From an uncultured Peptococcaceae bacterium (GTDB taxonomy: Bacteria > Bacillota > Desulfotomaculia > Desulfotomaculales > Desulfocucumaceae): DNA of 50,492 nt. Each line of letters opens with the position of its first letter. The first letter of the stretch is position 1. Under the pieces are notes generated by a model. The model made no database searches. It was not told the DNA's origin and saw only the letters and a program-made list of their open reading frames with translations. Shown here piece after piece: positions 8,985 to 17,839 of the stretch. The translations under genes and the position numbers were made by a program. Location: positions 1-50,492 of the forward strand of contig CATZDY010000005.1 in assembly GCA_958417755.1 (NCBI GenBank), in the 5' to 3' direction.

Positions 8985-9039
8985 ATACTATAGTATTTAA
9001 AAATAAATATGATAGTATATTTAATTTTTCGATAGTATA
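8985..9039. promoter_or_regulatory. operator cluster upstream of XRE gene
   Basis: A perfect palindrome ATACTATAGTAT (8985-8996) is followed by two direct copies of GATAGTATA (9011-9019 and 9031-9039) spaced 20 bp apart, two helical turns. All share the core ATAGTAT. The arrangement fits cooperative binding by the XRE protein encoded 47 bases downstream. Confidence 0.5.
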
Positions 9040-9085
9040 CCATAAACTTAGTCCAAAGACTATACAAGAATAAGGATATTATAAA

Positions 9086-9412
9086 ATGAAAAAAGATTTT
9101 AATCTAAGAATGGGGCAAAGGATACGCGGGATTCGGGAAAGCTATGGTTATACAAGGGAAGAAGTAGCCGAATTGGCGGGCATTTCAGTTGCCTTTGTCC
9201 GAGATATCGAAATTGGGAAAAAAGGCATGACTGCCATGACCCTATCAAAGTTGTGCCATGCTTTAAAAGTATCTGCTGATTATCTTATTTTTGGCCATGA
9301 GGATGATGCCTTAATAAGTCAAATGTTAGTACGATTGACTGCAGAAGAAAAAGAAAAGGTAGAGAAATTATTACAAAATACAATTAAAATTGTTAAACTA
9401 GCCAAATCGTAA
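9086..9412 (+). CDS. XRE-family transcriptional regulator
   Basis: A protein of 108 residues. Residues 8-65 form an XRE helix-turn-helix (MGQRIRGIRESYGYTREEVAEL, with recognition helix SVAFVRDIEIGKKG), followed by a short acidic and Lys-rich C-terminal helix that may dimerise. A ribosome site AAGGA lies about ten bases before the ATG. Three ATAGTAT-containing repeats in the leader suggest autoregulation. The neighbours are a dead radical SAM gene upstream and an AIM24 gene downstream across a terminator, so its target is not evident. Confidence 0.85.
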   Translation: MKKDFNLRMGQRIRGIRESYGYTREEVAELAGISVAFVRDIEIGKKGMTAMTLSKLCHALKVSADYLIFGHEDDALISQMLVRLTAEEKEKVEKLLQNTIKIVKLAKS

Positions 9413-9459
9413 TAATTATGCCTAAAAAATTGATAATTTTGCAATAAAAAATTCATCGT

Positions 9460-9484
9460 AAATTCAATTGCGTTGAATTTTTTT
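9460..9484 (+). terminator. intrinsic terminator
   Basis: The stem AAATTCAA / TTGAATTT with a short loop is followed by a T run, directly after the XRE gene. Confidence 0.7.
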
Positions 9485-9666
9485 ATTCAAGTGAGCATGC
9501 ATGTTGTTTCATGTTTGGTAAATCCCAATGTAAAAAATGAACAAACAGCTGTTTTATCCCTATCAATTTGTTTTTTCATTAAAAAAGAATTGACCATACT
9601 AAGGGTTTCCAATTATATTGGTTAAATAATTTGTTGAAACATGAGGTTGTAAAAGGAAAGGAGTAT

Positions 9667-10515
9667 ATGATGCATCAAATCAATGCCATAGGAACCCGGG
9701 AAAATATAAAAATAATCGATGAGATAGAAAACCAGGGTATCAAAGTTGAGGTTTTAGAATATCAATCCCTATTTGGCCTTACGGATATCAACATGGCTCA
9801 ATATCTTTATTTCATGTCCCAGCAAAATATACGGGCAAGGCAAATCGCCATTTATATCAAGCAGTCTTCTGTACGAATTGAGCCAGGAGCTATGAGCTAT
9901 TTTCAAGGAAATCTGGAAATGGTTTCAGGGGTAACGGCAGGCAATGTGATTGGTAGAATGTTTTCCAGTGCTGTGACTGGTGAGGGAGTGTCCCAGCCTG
10001 AGTATAAAGGTTCAGGGCTTCTGGTTTTAGAGCCGTCTTTTAAACACTATTTTTTGTTGGATCTGGAAGCAGGGGAAGAAGCCATTGTGGATAAAGGCAT
10101 GTTTTATTGTGCCCAGGGGTCTGTAACAGTCAAACCGATTCTGCAAAAGAATGTAAGTTCAGCCATCCTAGGTGGTGAGGGCTTATTTCAAATTTCCCTT
10201 ACAGGGCCTGGTATTGTTGTGCTTGAATGCACTGTGCCTTTCAGTGAGATTGATATCATCCACTTGGAGCAAGATACCTTGAAAGTGGATGGGAACTTTG
10301 CTGTGCTGCGCACAGGCAATATATCATTTACAGTGGAACGCTCGGCAAAAACCTTATTGGGCTCAGCAGTTAGCGGGGAGGGGTTGGTCAATGTATTTCG
10401 GGGGACAGGCTCTGTATGGTTGGCTCCCACAATGAAAGTTTACGATACCCTGGCCAGTGGTTATGCAAGCCTCAATATGATGAATATGAATACCAGCAGC
10501 AACAAAAGGAAATAG
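9667..10515 (+). CDS. AIM24 family protein
   Basis: A protein of 282 residues of the AIM24/TIGR00266-like family, built of beta-strands in a double jelly-roll. The hallmark segments are visible: AMSYFQGNLEMVSG, SAVTGEG followed by a GSGLLVLEP strand, and the repeated half with AILGGEGLFQISLTGPG and SAVSGEGLVNVFRGTG. The internal duplication (GEG-x-F/V-x-G-T/S-G) is typical. The family is widespread in bacteria; its biochemical role is not established, and mitochondrial AIM24 is linked to inner-membrane organisation. The AAAGGAG ribosome site fits the ATGATG at 9667/9670 and not the upstream TTG at 9631. No signal peptide is seen. It appears to be a single-gene unit. Confidence 0.88.
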   Translation: MMHQINAIGTRENIKIIDEIENQGIKVEVLEYQSLFGLTDINMAQYLYFMSQQNIRARQIAIYIKQSSVRIEPGAMSYFQGNLEMVSGVTAGNVIGRMFSSAVTGEGVSQPEYKGSGLLVLEPSFKHYFLLDLEAGEEAIVDKGMFYCAQGSVTVKPILQKNVSSAILGGEGLFQISLTGPGIVVLECTVPFSEIDIIHLEQDTLKVDGNFAVLRTGNISFTVERSAKTLLGSAVSGEGLVNVFRGTGSVWLAPTMKVYDTLASGYASLNMMNMNTSSNKRK

Positions 10516-10890
10516 AAAGGAGACTTTGGCAAAGCAAAGGGCTCTTTGGTATGCAAGTATGATGCCTGGGCCAGTTTTTTGGGGGAATTACGGGGTATAA
10601 AGAACATGGCATGGAGGAGAGGCCTTGGCAACAAGACCAAAGGCCCACGGCCTAAAAGTGGTGTGTTTCCCCTTTTATAGGGTGATCAAAGGCATTTTTG
10701 AAGGCCTGAAACCACGGCTAGGATCAGCTAAGAAGGTAATCCTGGAACCAATCAAGGCAATCTGGCGGGAATCTTGTTGTTGGATATAGGGGACAATGGT
10801 AGTATGGTCCTGGGGTAGGGGCAGGTTGCTGGCTAGTGGAAGCCTTTGTTGGATGCTCCTCTACCATGGCCTAAGCTTAAGACATCAAAA
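10516..10890. other. no gene recognised
   Basis: G-rich intergenic DNA with no credible frame or ribosome site on either strand. A short GGAGAC-preceded stretch just after the AIM24 stop does not open into a coding frame. Confidence 0.4.
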
Positions 10891-10924
10891 AAGCCTGCTA
10901 TCAAAATATAAACAGCAGGTTTTG
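10891..10924 (+). terminator. hairpin with T run
   Basis: A CCTGCT / AGCAGG stem with a loop of about 14 bases is followed by TTTT. It lies between AIM24 and the EamA gene and could serve the former. Confidence 0.5.
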
Positions 10925-11009
10925 CCCTAGGCGCAAGAAGGGATTTACCATTCGCAAATCTCTTTCCTGAAACCAGTGTCTTTTGTCAGATAGAAAGGTT
11001 GGTCGGAGC

Positions 11010-11876
11010 ATGTGGATTTTGTATGCTTTTTGTTCTGCCTTTTTTGCAGGCCTCACCGCTGTGTTGGCCAAAATCGGTGTCAAGGAGGTAAATGCTTATT
11101 TGGCCACTGCGCTGCGCACTGTGGTGGTGGTGCTTTTTGCCTGGTTCATTGTCATGGTTGTGGGGTCTGGGGCTACCATTGGGGACATTGGGGGGAAGAG
11201 CTGGTTGTTTCTTGTTTTGTCCGGCCTTGCCACTGGAGCCAGCTGGATTTGCTATTTTCGGGCTTTGCAGCTGGGGCATGTGAACCAAGTGGCTCCCATT
11301 GATAAGAGTAGCACTGTTCTTACCATGATACTGGCTTTTCTGTTGCTGGGGGAACCCTTTGGTCTTCCTATGTTGCTGGGCATGGGGCTGATGCTGGGGG
11401 GCACTTACCTGATGATCCAAAGGCAACCCCCAACTGCTTCCATGCCTCTTGGCAGGGGATGGATGGTGTGGGCCCTTTTTTCCGCTGTATTTGCCAGTTT
11501 GACAGCGATTCTGGGCAAAATCGGAATTCAAGATGTGGAGTCCAACCTGGGCACAGCCATACGCACTGTGGTGGTTCTTTTCATGGCCTGGCTCATTGTG
11601 ATTGCCCAGAAGCAACAAAGGGCAATCAAGCTGATTGATAGAAAGAGCTGGTTGTTCTTGATTCTGTCTGGCCTGGCCACCGGTGGCTCGTGGCTTTTTT
11701 ACTATCAAGCCCTTCAGGAAGGGCAGGCCAGCATTGTGGTTCCCATTGACAAATTGAGCATTTTGGTGACAGTGGCATTTTCCGCCCTTATCCTCAAAGA
11801 AAGGCTTAAGCCCAAAGCTTTGTTTGGCCTTTTTATCCTGACAGCTGGGACGCTGTTACTCTTGGTAAAGTTTTAG
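11010..11876 (+). CDS. EamA/DMT-family transporter
   Basis: A membrane protein of 288 residues with ten predicted helices arranged as two EamA repeats. The duplication is plain: KSWLFLVLSGLATGASW in the first half matches KSWLFLILSGLATGGSW in the second, and VAPIDKSSTVLT matches VVPIDKLSILVT. The drug/metabolite transporter superfamily exports amino acids, nucleosides and other small metabolites; the substrate cannot be told from sequence. The start is placed at the ATG of MWILYAF, where the first helix begins, because the upstream TTG at 10983 has no ribosome site. It is a single-gene unit, and the following 700 bases hold no gene. Confidence 0.9.
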   Translation: MWILYAFCSAFFAGLTAVLAKIGVKEVNAYLATALRTVVVVLFAWFIVMVVGSGATIGDIGGKSWLFLVLSGLATGASWICYFRALQLGHVNQVAPIDKSSTVLTMILAFLLLGEPFGLPMLLGMGLMLGGTYLMIQRQPPTASMPLGRGWMVWALFSAVFASLTAILGKIGIQDVESNLGTAIRTVVVLFMAWLIVIAQKQQRAIKLIDRKSWLFLILSGLATGGSWLFYYQALQEGQASIVVPIDKLSILVTVAFSALILKERLKPKALFGLFILTAGTLLLLVKF

Positions 11877-12582
11877 CAGAAAAGGGAAGGAAATGAAGGC
11901 AAACATTATCTAGCCATGTTTAGGCTAATATGAAAGGTGAGCAAATACCAGGCTGGACTTGGCTGAAAATAGGATGAGAAACGCAAAAGGGATGGAGCTG
12001 GCGGTGAATCGGTATTGCTATACAAAGGACTTGGGGCTTACAATATGGTTGGGAATTTTGCTTAAAAAGAGCTGGTCCTTGTTGGGTCATTATTGGTTGC
12101 TTCCCAATGAAAAGCTCCAGAAGAGGACGGGGACACTAAAATCACCTTTTCAATCATCCTCTAGGAACCTGGACAATCACCCCTGGGATGATGCCCAAGG
12201 GAGGATAATTTGCTATCATAAAGACTGGATTATATCGTGACTGGATACAGATAGATTGGTCAATTGATAAATACCTGATTTGAAAGGAAAAATGACCAAA
12301 AAGGAGGCAGTAAAAAATAGCTGCCAAAGCCCCTTTGCTTGTTGAGTCAATACAGCTGAATGGGTTATTTTTATCCACTGGCATCTTGTTTGCTGGTTAT
12401 GTTGATGATGCAATAGGGGATAGGTTGAAGGAAAGAGGTGATAACAGCGGTTCCAATGGTTCCATGCATCCCCTCGGCAATTGGGCAGGGAAAGATAGGA
12501 AAAAGTCTCCAGGGGAGGGCTGGGGAATTAGGGGAAATTCTTAAGGATATCAAAATGAGAAAACTACAGGAAAGGAAAGGGT
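11877..12582. other. no gene recognised
   Basis: A gap of about 700 bases. Frames up to 93 codons exist on the plus strand (11959-12240) but lack a ribosome site and any family pattern. The last 30 bases carry the ribosome site of the following lipoprotein. Confidence 0.4.
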
Positions 12583-13377
12583 ATGAAGAGAAAAGTATGC
12601 TTTATGGTGGTCATATTGGCCTTGGCCTTTAGCCTGGCTGCATGTGAAGGTGAAAATATGGCAGAGCCTGGGAGCGACGAGGGGATGAACAGCCAATTTT
12701 CTGTGGGGGACAAGGCTTCTGATTACGCCTCTTGTTACCAACAATTGGAGCATATAACCCGGCAAATGCAGGGCCTGGTTCATGGGATGGCGGAACAAAA
12801 TGAAGCCCTTTTCACGGTTTTATTGTATCCCCTGTCAGATGAGGAGCTGGTTTTTACCGCTGGGCTACAGGAAAAGGATTTTCAAAGCAGTCAAAGGGAA
12901 ATTTTGAAAAGGATTGAACTGTTAGGCAATATAAACCCCAAGGTTACCCGCAATGCTGCCCATGATTATACGATCTCCTTTACCAACAATGACGGTGAAG
13001 TCCAACAACATTGTTTATTTGATCCCCAGGTTGGTTCTTTGCGAATGAATGTCACAACGAACGGGCAAGCTTCGGGATTGTATGAGTTCATCCCCTTGGG
13101 CCAGGACCAATATGCCTTTCAGACTGATAAGGAACGGGCTGTGGTAACCTATGCTGACGGGGCTATAAAAGGATTTCGCTATACCATGCAGGATGAGGAT
13201 ATTCCTGGGTATACCGCGGAGCATGACGGAATATATCCCCAGGCAGATGGGCTGGATGAAGCTTGGGTCCAGGAAAAGGGGCCCTTTGAGCAAACCATGA
13301 CCTTTGACGGCTCCACTTTACATATTGAGGCCATGCCCTTGTTAGGGGAGCTTGTGGTGGTGGATTTGACCCCATGA
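12583..13377 (+). CDS. putative lipoprotein
   Basis: A protein of 264 residues with a classic lipoprotein signal peptide: a basic n-region (MKRK), a hydrophobic core and the lipobox SLAAC with Cys21. It should therefore be anchored on the outer face of the membrane. The mature part is acidic, beta-rich and soluble, with repeating short strands (AHDYTISFTNNDGEVQ, QYAFQTDKERAVVTY), but I recognise no named domain. The ribosome site GGAAAGG lies eight bases before the ATG. It is a single gene between an empty region and a terminator at 13472. Function unknown. Confidence 0.8.
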   Translation: MKRKVCFMVVILALAFSLAACEGENMAEPGSDEGMNSQFSVGDKASDYASCYQQLEHITRQMQGLVHGMAEQNEALFTVLLYPLSDEELVFTAGLQEKDFQSSQREILKRIELLGNINPKVTRNAAHDYTISFTNNDGEVQQHCLFDPQVGSLRMNVTTNGQASGLYEFIPLGQDQYAFQTDKERAVVTYADGAIKGFRYTMQDEDIPGYTAEHDGIYPQADGLDEAWVQEKGPFEQTMTFDGSTLHIEAMPLLGELVVVDLTP

Positions 13378-13471
13378 GAGCTCCAAAGTATGTAACATGT
13401 GTTGTTGGTTATGAAGGTCTGGGATAGATAGAATGAGGTTAAACAGGGATCAAAAAGTGGATGATAGGAAT

Positions 13472-13504
13472 AAACCGCCGGTATGAATATGCATGCCGGT
13501 TTTC
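13472..13504 (+). terminator. intrinsic terminator-like hairpin
   Basis: The arms AAACCG and CGGTTT enclose an inner imperfect palindrome with ATGCAT, followed by a T-rich stretch. It lies 95 bases after the lipoprotein gene. Confidence 0.5.
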
Positions 13505-13827
13505 TTTGTTTTGGGGCCTTGGGGTAGAATATATCCCCTGGGGATGCTCCCCTGGGACAGGTGATGTAATATGTTTTTCCCATTTGGGATAGCAAAATGA
13601 TTGAGGAGGCAAACAATCCTCCATGATTTCCAGGATTTCATTTTTGCTACCAGCATCAGGTGGATGGCAAATGATACCTATGTTCAAATTCCTGCCCATT
13701 TTCTTATTGTCCAGGCCTGCCAAAAGGCCGGCCCATAGTGTCCGGCCATTTGGCTTGTAACCCTGCAGTGAAAAGGGCTGCTTTTATGCCCAGGGGAAAG
13801 GAACTGCTTCGGCCTGGTATGTTTGGT

Positions 13828-15003
13828 TTAGAAGTCAACGGGTTTGCCTTCATAGATGCAAGTCAATAGGGTTTCCATTTCTTCCAGGTTGACGGGCCTG
13901 GGGTTTGAGCCTGTGCAGGCATCTTCCAGGGCCAATTGGGCAATGTGGGAGCGTTTTTCTAGGAATTCTGACTCTTTGATGCCATATTCTTGCAATGAAT
14001 TGGGAATCCCTAGCTTTTGATTCAAGGCAATGATATGATGGCATAATGCTTCTATGAGCCCTTGGTCTGTTTGGGCTGTAAGCCCAATGGACCGGGCGAT
14101 TTCCCCGTAACGCTGGGCTGCTTTGGGGGCATTAAACTGAATCACATAGGGCATATAGATGGCATTGGCGCAACCATGGGGAATATGTCCGGTGGAAAAC
14201 ATGGCCCCGGTTTTATGGGCAATGGAATGGGTAATGCCCAACAAGGCATTGGAAAAAGCCATGCCTGCCAAACATTGGGCATAATGCATCTGTTCCCTGT
14301 CTGCCATTTTGCCCTGCCAGGAATGATATAAATGGTCAAAAACCATTTGAATGGCCCTTAAAGCCAAGGGATCCGTGAATGGGGAATGGGCGGTGGATAC
14401 ATAGGCCTCAATGGCATGGGTCAAGGCATCCATTCCTGTATGGGCTGTTAAGGACTGGGGCATGGTTTCCGCCAATTGGGGATCCAGGATGGCTATATCC
14501 GGGGTAATGTTAAAATCAGCCAAAGGATACTTGATCCCTGTGGCATAATCCGTGATCACAGAAAAGGCTGTTACTTCTGTTGCTGTCCCTGAGGTGGAGG
14601 GAATGGCCACAAAACGGGCCTTTTGCCGCAGGGTAGGAAATTGAAAGGGTGTAATCAGTTCTGTAAAAGTGGTTTCTGGGTATTCATAAAATACCCACAT
14701 GGCTTTGGCCGCATCAATGGGGGAACCGCCGCCCAAGGAAATGATCCAATCCGGCTCAAAGTCCCGCATCATCTGAGCTCCTGCCATAACGGTTTCCACC
14801 GATGGATCTGGCTCAACATGTTCAAAAAGTTTTACTTCCAGGGAAGCTTCCTGGAGATATTGGAGGGTTTTATCCACAAAACCGAATCGTTTCATGGAGC
14901 CGCCCCCTAGCACCAGGACAGCCCGTTTGCCTGACAAAGTGCGCAATACTGCTAAAGAATCCTTGCCATAATAAATATCCCTGGGGATGGTAAATCTGTT
15001 CAT
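13828..15003 (-). CDS. iron-containing alcohol dehydrogenase
   Basis: A full-length group III iron-dependent alcohol dehydrogenase of 391 residues, of the butanol/1,3-propanediol dehydrogenase type. The nucleotide-binding motif GGGSPIDAAKAM is at about 90-101. Metal ligands lie in GMDALTHAIEAY (Asp and first His) and in HSIAHKTGAMFSTGHIPHG (two more His), so the enzyme should be active. It reduces aldehydes to alcohols with NAD(P)H in fermentation. The start is supported by GAGGGATTGCT before the ATG at 15003. It stands alone, divergent from an empty 1.1-kb region. Confidence 0.93.
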   Translation of the reverse strand: MNRFTIPRDIYYGKDSLAVLRTLSGKRAVLVLGGGSMKRFGFVDKTLQYLQEASLEVKLFEHVEPDPSVETVMAGAQMMRDFEPDWIISLGGGSPIDAAKAMWVFYEYPETTFTELITPFQFPTLRQKARFVAIPSTSGTATEVTAFSVITDYATGIKYPLADFNITPDIAILDPQLAETMPQSLTAHTGMDALTHAIEAYVSTAHSPFTDPLALRAIQMVFDHLYHSWQGKMADREQMHYAQCLAGMAFSNALLGITHSIAHKTGAMFSTGHIPHGCANAIYMPYVIQFNAPKAAQRYGEIARSIGLTAQTDQGLIEALCHHIIALNQKLGIPNSLQEYGIKESEFLEKRSHIAQLALEDACTGSNPRPVNLEEMETLLTCIYEGKPVDF

Positions 15004-16164
15004 AGCAATCCCTCGATTCCATTGATTATTGATCCATAGGTTTTCTCTTTTTTTTCGTTCTCATACATGATAGACTTTATAGGGAAAACCAAGGCTTTAG
15101 CCCTTGTCTGCTAAAATAGCGATACAGAGAGCTTTGTGGTGACTTTAGAGCCCTGTGGGGCATGGTGAACCAACCTGGATAAAAAGGCATGGGCCTTTTG
15201 GCCATAAAAATAGGGGCTGTTTGTTGCTTTTATCCATGGATAGAGATCTGAAAATAAAGCTTGTTAAACCAGTTTTTCCAGCAAAGCCTTCTCATGCAGT
15301 TTGTCGGGCAATCTATCATGCCCTTCAGGGGAGTTAGGTTTTAGGATTATTCCTCCCAAGCCATTGCTGCCCTCTATCCCTTGGGGGCTGGTTTTTTAAA
15401 AAATCATATGAACTCATATGGTTAGGGCAATTCTGTACCAGGTATTTTCAGCTACAAAGGGTGTATTTTCATTATATATGTTGCTGTGCATGCTGAAAAG
15501 AACCATTCGCCCCAGGCAGTAACTGGTTCTTTTCCCCTTTACTCCATTGCCTTGGGCTTGCAGGGGTGTGGTGATTGATTGTTCATGGGGGAAAGCTTTC
15601 CTTTTGTTGCTGGTTGCTTGGTAAGGCGCAACAAAGGGAACAGAGTCCTTTAGGTCTGGCAATACCCTTTGGTCCATGATAGCGATTTTTCGTATTCTAA
15701 AATATGGCATGAAAGATATCGTGATATTCGTATAATTTGCAATTGTATTCACATCAGGAATGGGGATGAAGGGCTAGCCCGCAATTCGGAATCGTAGAAA
15801 ATCATAGTTTGGTTTACTTTTGTACGCAGGTGTAAAAAAAGAGCCTGTAAAAAAGGAAAGCTAAAGTAGGATATTGAAATTTATTTTCCTACTGAGTGTA
15901 GCAAGGGATAAGGATGAATAAAAATGACTTGAGGTTTATTCCTTAAGGGTAGCTATAAAATCGGAACGACTATCCGAAAAAGTATTGATTTGGACTATGT
16001 AATACTTCCTTGTTGCCTGATTTTGAATTTAAGGTATTGATACGGGTACTGCAAAATCGAAGTGTTGAAAGCCCTGGTAAACTCGGGGGAAGAAGCGTAG
16101 GGGGTAGCAATGATTTTAAGTGCTTGGTACAAGGTGGACGAGTGAAAACGAGGAGGTAAACCAT
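15004..16164. other. long intergenic region with hairpins
   Basis: No gene is recognised in about 1.1 kb. Visible structures are a hairpin AAAGAACCA / TGGTTCTTT with trailing T at 15497-15543, which may be a terminator, and AGTAGGA / TCCTACT near 15866-15894. The last 60 bases hold the AGGAGG site of the DUF3795 gene. The promoter of the alcohol dehydrogenase must lie near 15010-15080. Confidence 0.4.
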
Positions 16165-16599
16165 ATGGATAAAAAATACATGTGTTATTGCGGCCTGTAT
16201 TGTGAGAATTGTGCCACAAAAGCAAAGGTGGAACCTGCGGCGCAGGTATTATATAAAGAGATGAAAAAAGCAGGTTTTGAAGATATTGTACAGTTTATCC
16301 CAGATGGTAACGCTTTTTGGAATTTCCTCAAAAGCATGGCTGAAGAAGGGACGTGTAAGTCCTGTCAAGGTGGAAGTGGAAATCCGGGTTGCGAAATTAG
16401 GAAGTGCGCAACAGAAAAGGATGTAAAAATGTGCGCTCTATGTGAACATTATCCCTGCGAAAAATTTGCTGGGTTTTTTGAAAATTACCCGATGCTAAAA
16501 GATGATAATGCCCTGCTACGTGACAAAGGGATAGATGTGTGGGCAAAACTCCAAGATGAGCGGAAAACAAAGGGATATACCTACTCGGAAACCAAATAG
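16165..16599 (+). CDS. DUF3795 cysteine-rich protein
   Basis: A protein of 144 residues with the DUF3795 layout: an N-terminal CYCGLYCENC motif, a central CKSCQGG-x-GNPGC-x-IRKC cluster and a C-terminal CALCEHYPCEKF cluster. About a dozen cysteines suggest zinc or Fe-S binding. The family is common in anaerobes; its role is unknown. The start ATG at 16165 follows AGGAGG by eight bases; an upstream in-frame codon at 16120 is not needed. It probably forms its own unit, with the broken YdeI-like gene 280 bases downstream on the same strand. Confidence 0.85.
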   Translation: MDKKYMCYCGLYCENCATKAKVEPAAQVLYKEMKKAGFEDIVQFIPDGNAFWNFLKSMAEEGTCKSCQGGSGNPGCEIRKCATEKDVKMCALCEHYPCEKFAGFFENYPMLKDDNALLRDKGIDVWAKLQDERKTKGYTYSETK

Positions 16600-16881
16600 C
16601 AGCAAATCATCATCTCAGCACCCACAGTTACATAAGGCAGTAGCAACAGTGTGGCTTTTTCGCGTATTCTATTTTGAAAAGAACGAATGCTACCAATATA
16701 AATGGCTGGCGGCAAGCACTGAATGGGATTGACTGCCTTATATACCATTGTGCAGGACGGGTGGCGGTGGCTCCACTTCAGACAAGTTGTCTCAAAGTTG
16801 AACAGCGAATATCCATCGTAGGAATATACACAGAAGCAAGGACATCTTAGGTTAATAAGGCGAAGAAAGGAGGGCTATATC

Positions 16882-17441
16882 ATGAGCGAATTGATGAAAT
16901 TTTCCAATAGAGAGGACTTTAGAAAATGGTTATGCGCCCATTGTTTGTCAAATGCCGGTATTTGGTTGCTATTGGGCAAAGCAGGTGGGCTGAAAACGAT
17001 AAAAGCAAATGAAGCGCTTGAAGAGGCCCTTTGTTTTGGATGGATTGACGGACAAATGCAAAGCATTGATGATAAAACTTATAAAAAATATTTCTCTTTA
17101 CGCAGAGAAAATAGTAAGTGGTCAGAAAAAACAAAGCATTGGTTGAAAAACTGGAGAAGCAAGGGATAATGACTGATTACGGCAGAAAGAAAATAGAGGA
17201 AGCCAAGAAAAATGGTCAGTGGGACGCCTCAAAGCCTCCAGCAATCACAGAGGAGCAGATAGCTTCTTTATCCGCAATATTGAAAGCATATGAACCTGCT
17301 TATACTCATTTTATGTCCATGTCTTTATCAGTAAAGAAAACATATACCCGGGCATATGTTGAGGCAAAGACAGATACAGGACGTACAAAACGCTTATCAT
17401 GGATGGTGGAACGGCTCAATAATAACTTAAAGCCAATGTAA
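16882..17441 (+). pseudogene. YdeI/OmpD-associated family protein, one-base frameshift
   Basis: Two overlapping frames together give one YdeI-family protein of about 186 residues. The first runs from the ATG at 16882 (after AAAGGAGG) through the family motifs WLLLGKAG and ALCFGWIDGQ to SKWSEK. The second continues with NKALVEKLEKQG, KIEEAKKNGQWD and the C-terminal YTRAYVEAKTDTGR. Adding a single A to the run of six near 17127 joins them exactly. The uncorrected first frame stops at 17169. YdeI-like proteins are small cytoplasmic proteins linked to stress and peptide tolerance; the molecular role is unclear. It may be a true frameshift, a phase-variable run or a sequencing error. Confidence 0.8.
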
Positions 17442-17839
17442 AAGTGCATCTTATTAGGCTATCACGGCTACATATGGGGCAACTTGACCTGATATGCAGC
17501 CAGGCAAACCATAAGGAATAATACCCCACTTTGCTCCACAAGGTGGGGTGCCAAAGATGGGCTAACATTTTACGCGGATAGGCACGTCTTTGCTTGTTAC
17601 ATTCCGTTGCCCACTGCTCAATTGAATGTTTCTCAATACTGCCTTATGGGGGCCTGCTTCTTTTTTGGTTACCATACGGTGATTAGGGTTACTATTTTTC
17701 ACTTTGTACTATAAAACTTACTGATAGACAAAGCCCCTTTATTATAGCTCAAAGCATACAGGCAATTTTTCTTCCTTAAGCAGCATTTTCCTCTTTTTCG
17801 CCTTAAAAAAAGAGGGGGCAAAGGGAAAGCCGGGGCCGT
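17442..17839. other. intergenic region with strong hairpin
   Basis: No gene is recognised. An 11-bp stem ACCCCACTTTG / CAAGGTGGGGT with a 5-base loop is at about 17523-17549, without a T run. It separates two convergent genes and may block read-through or be an RNA-processing structure. Confidence 0.4.
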
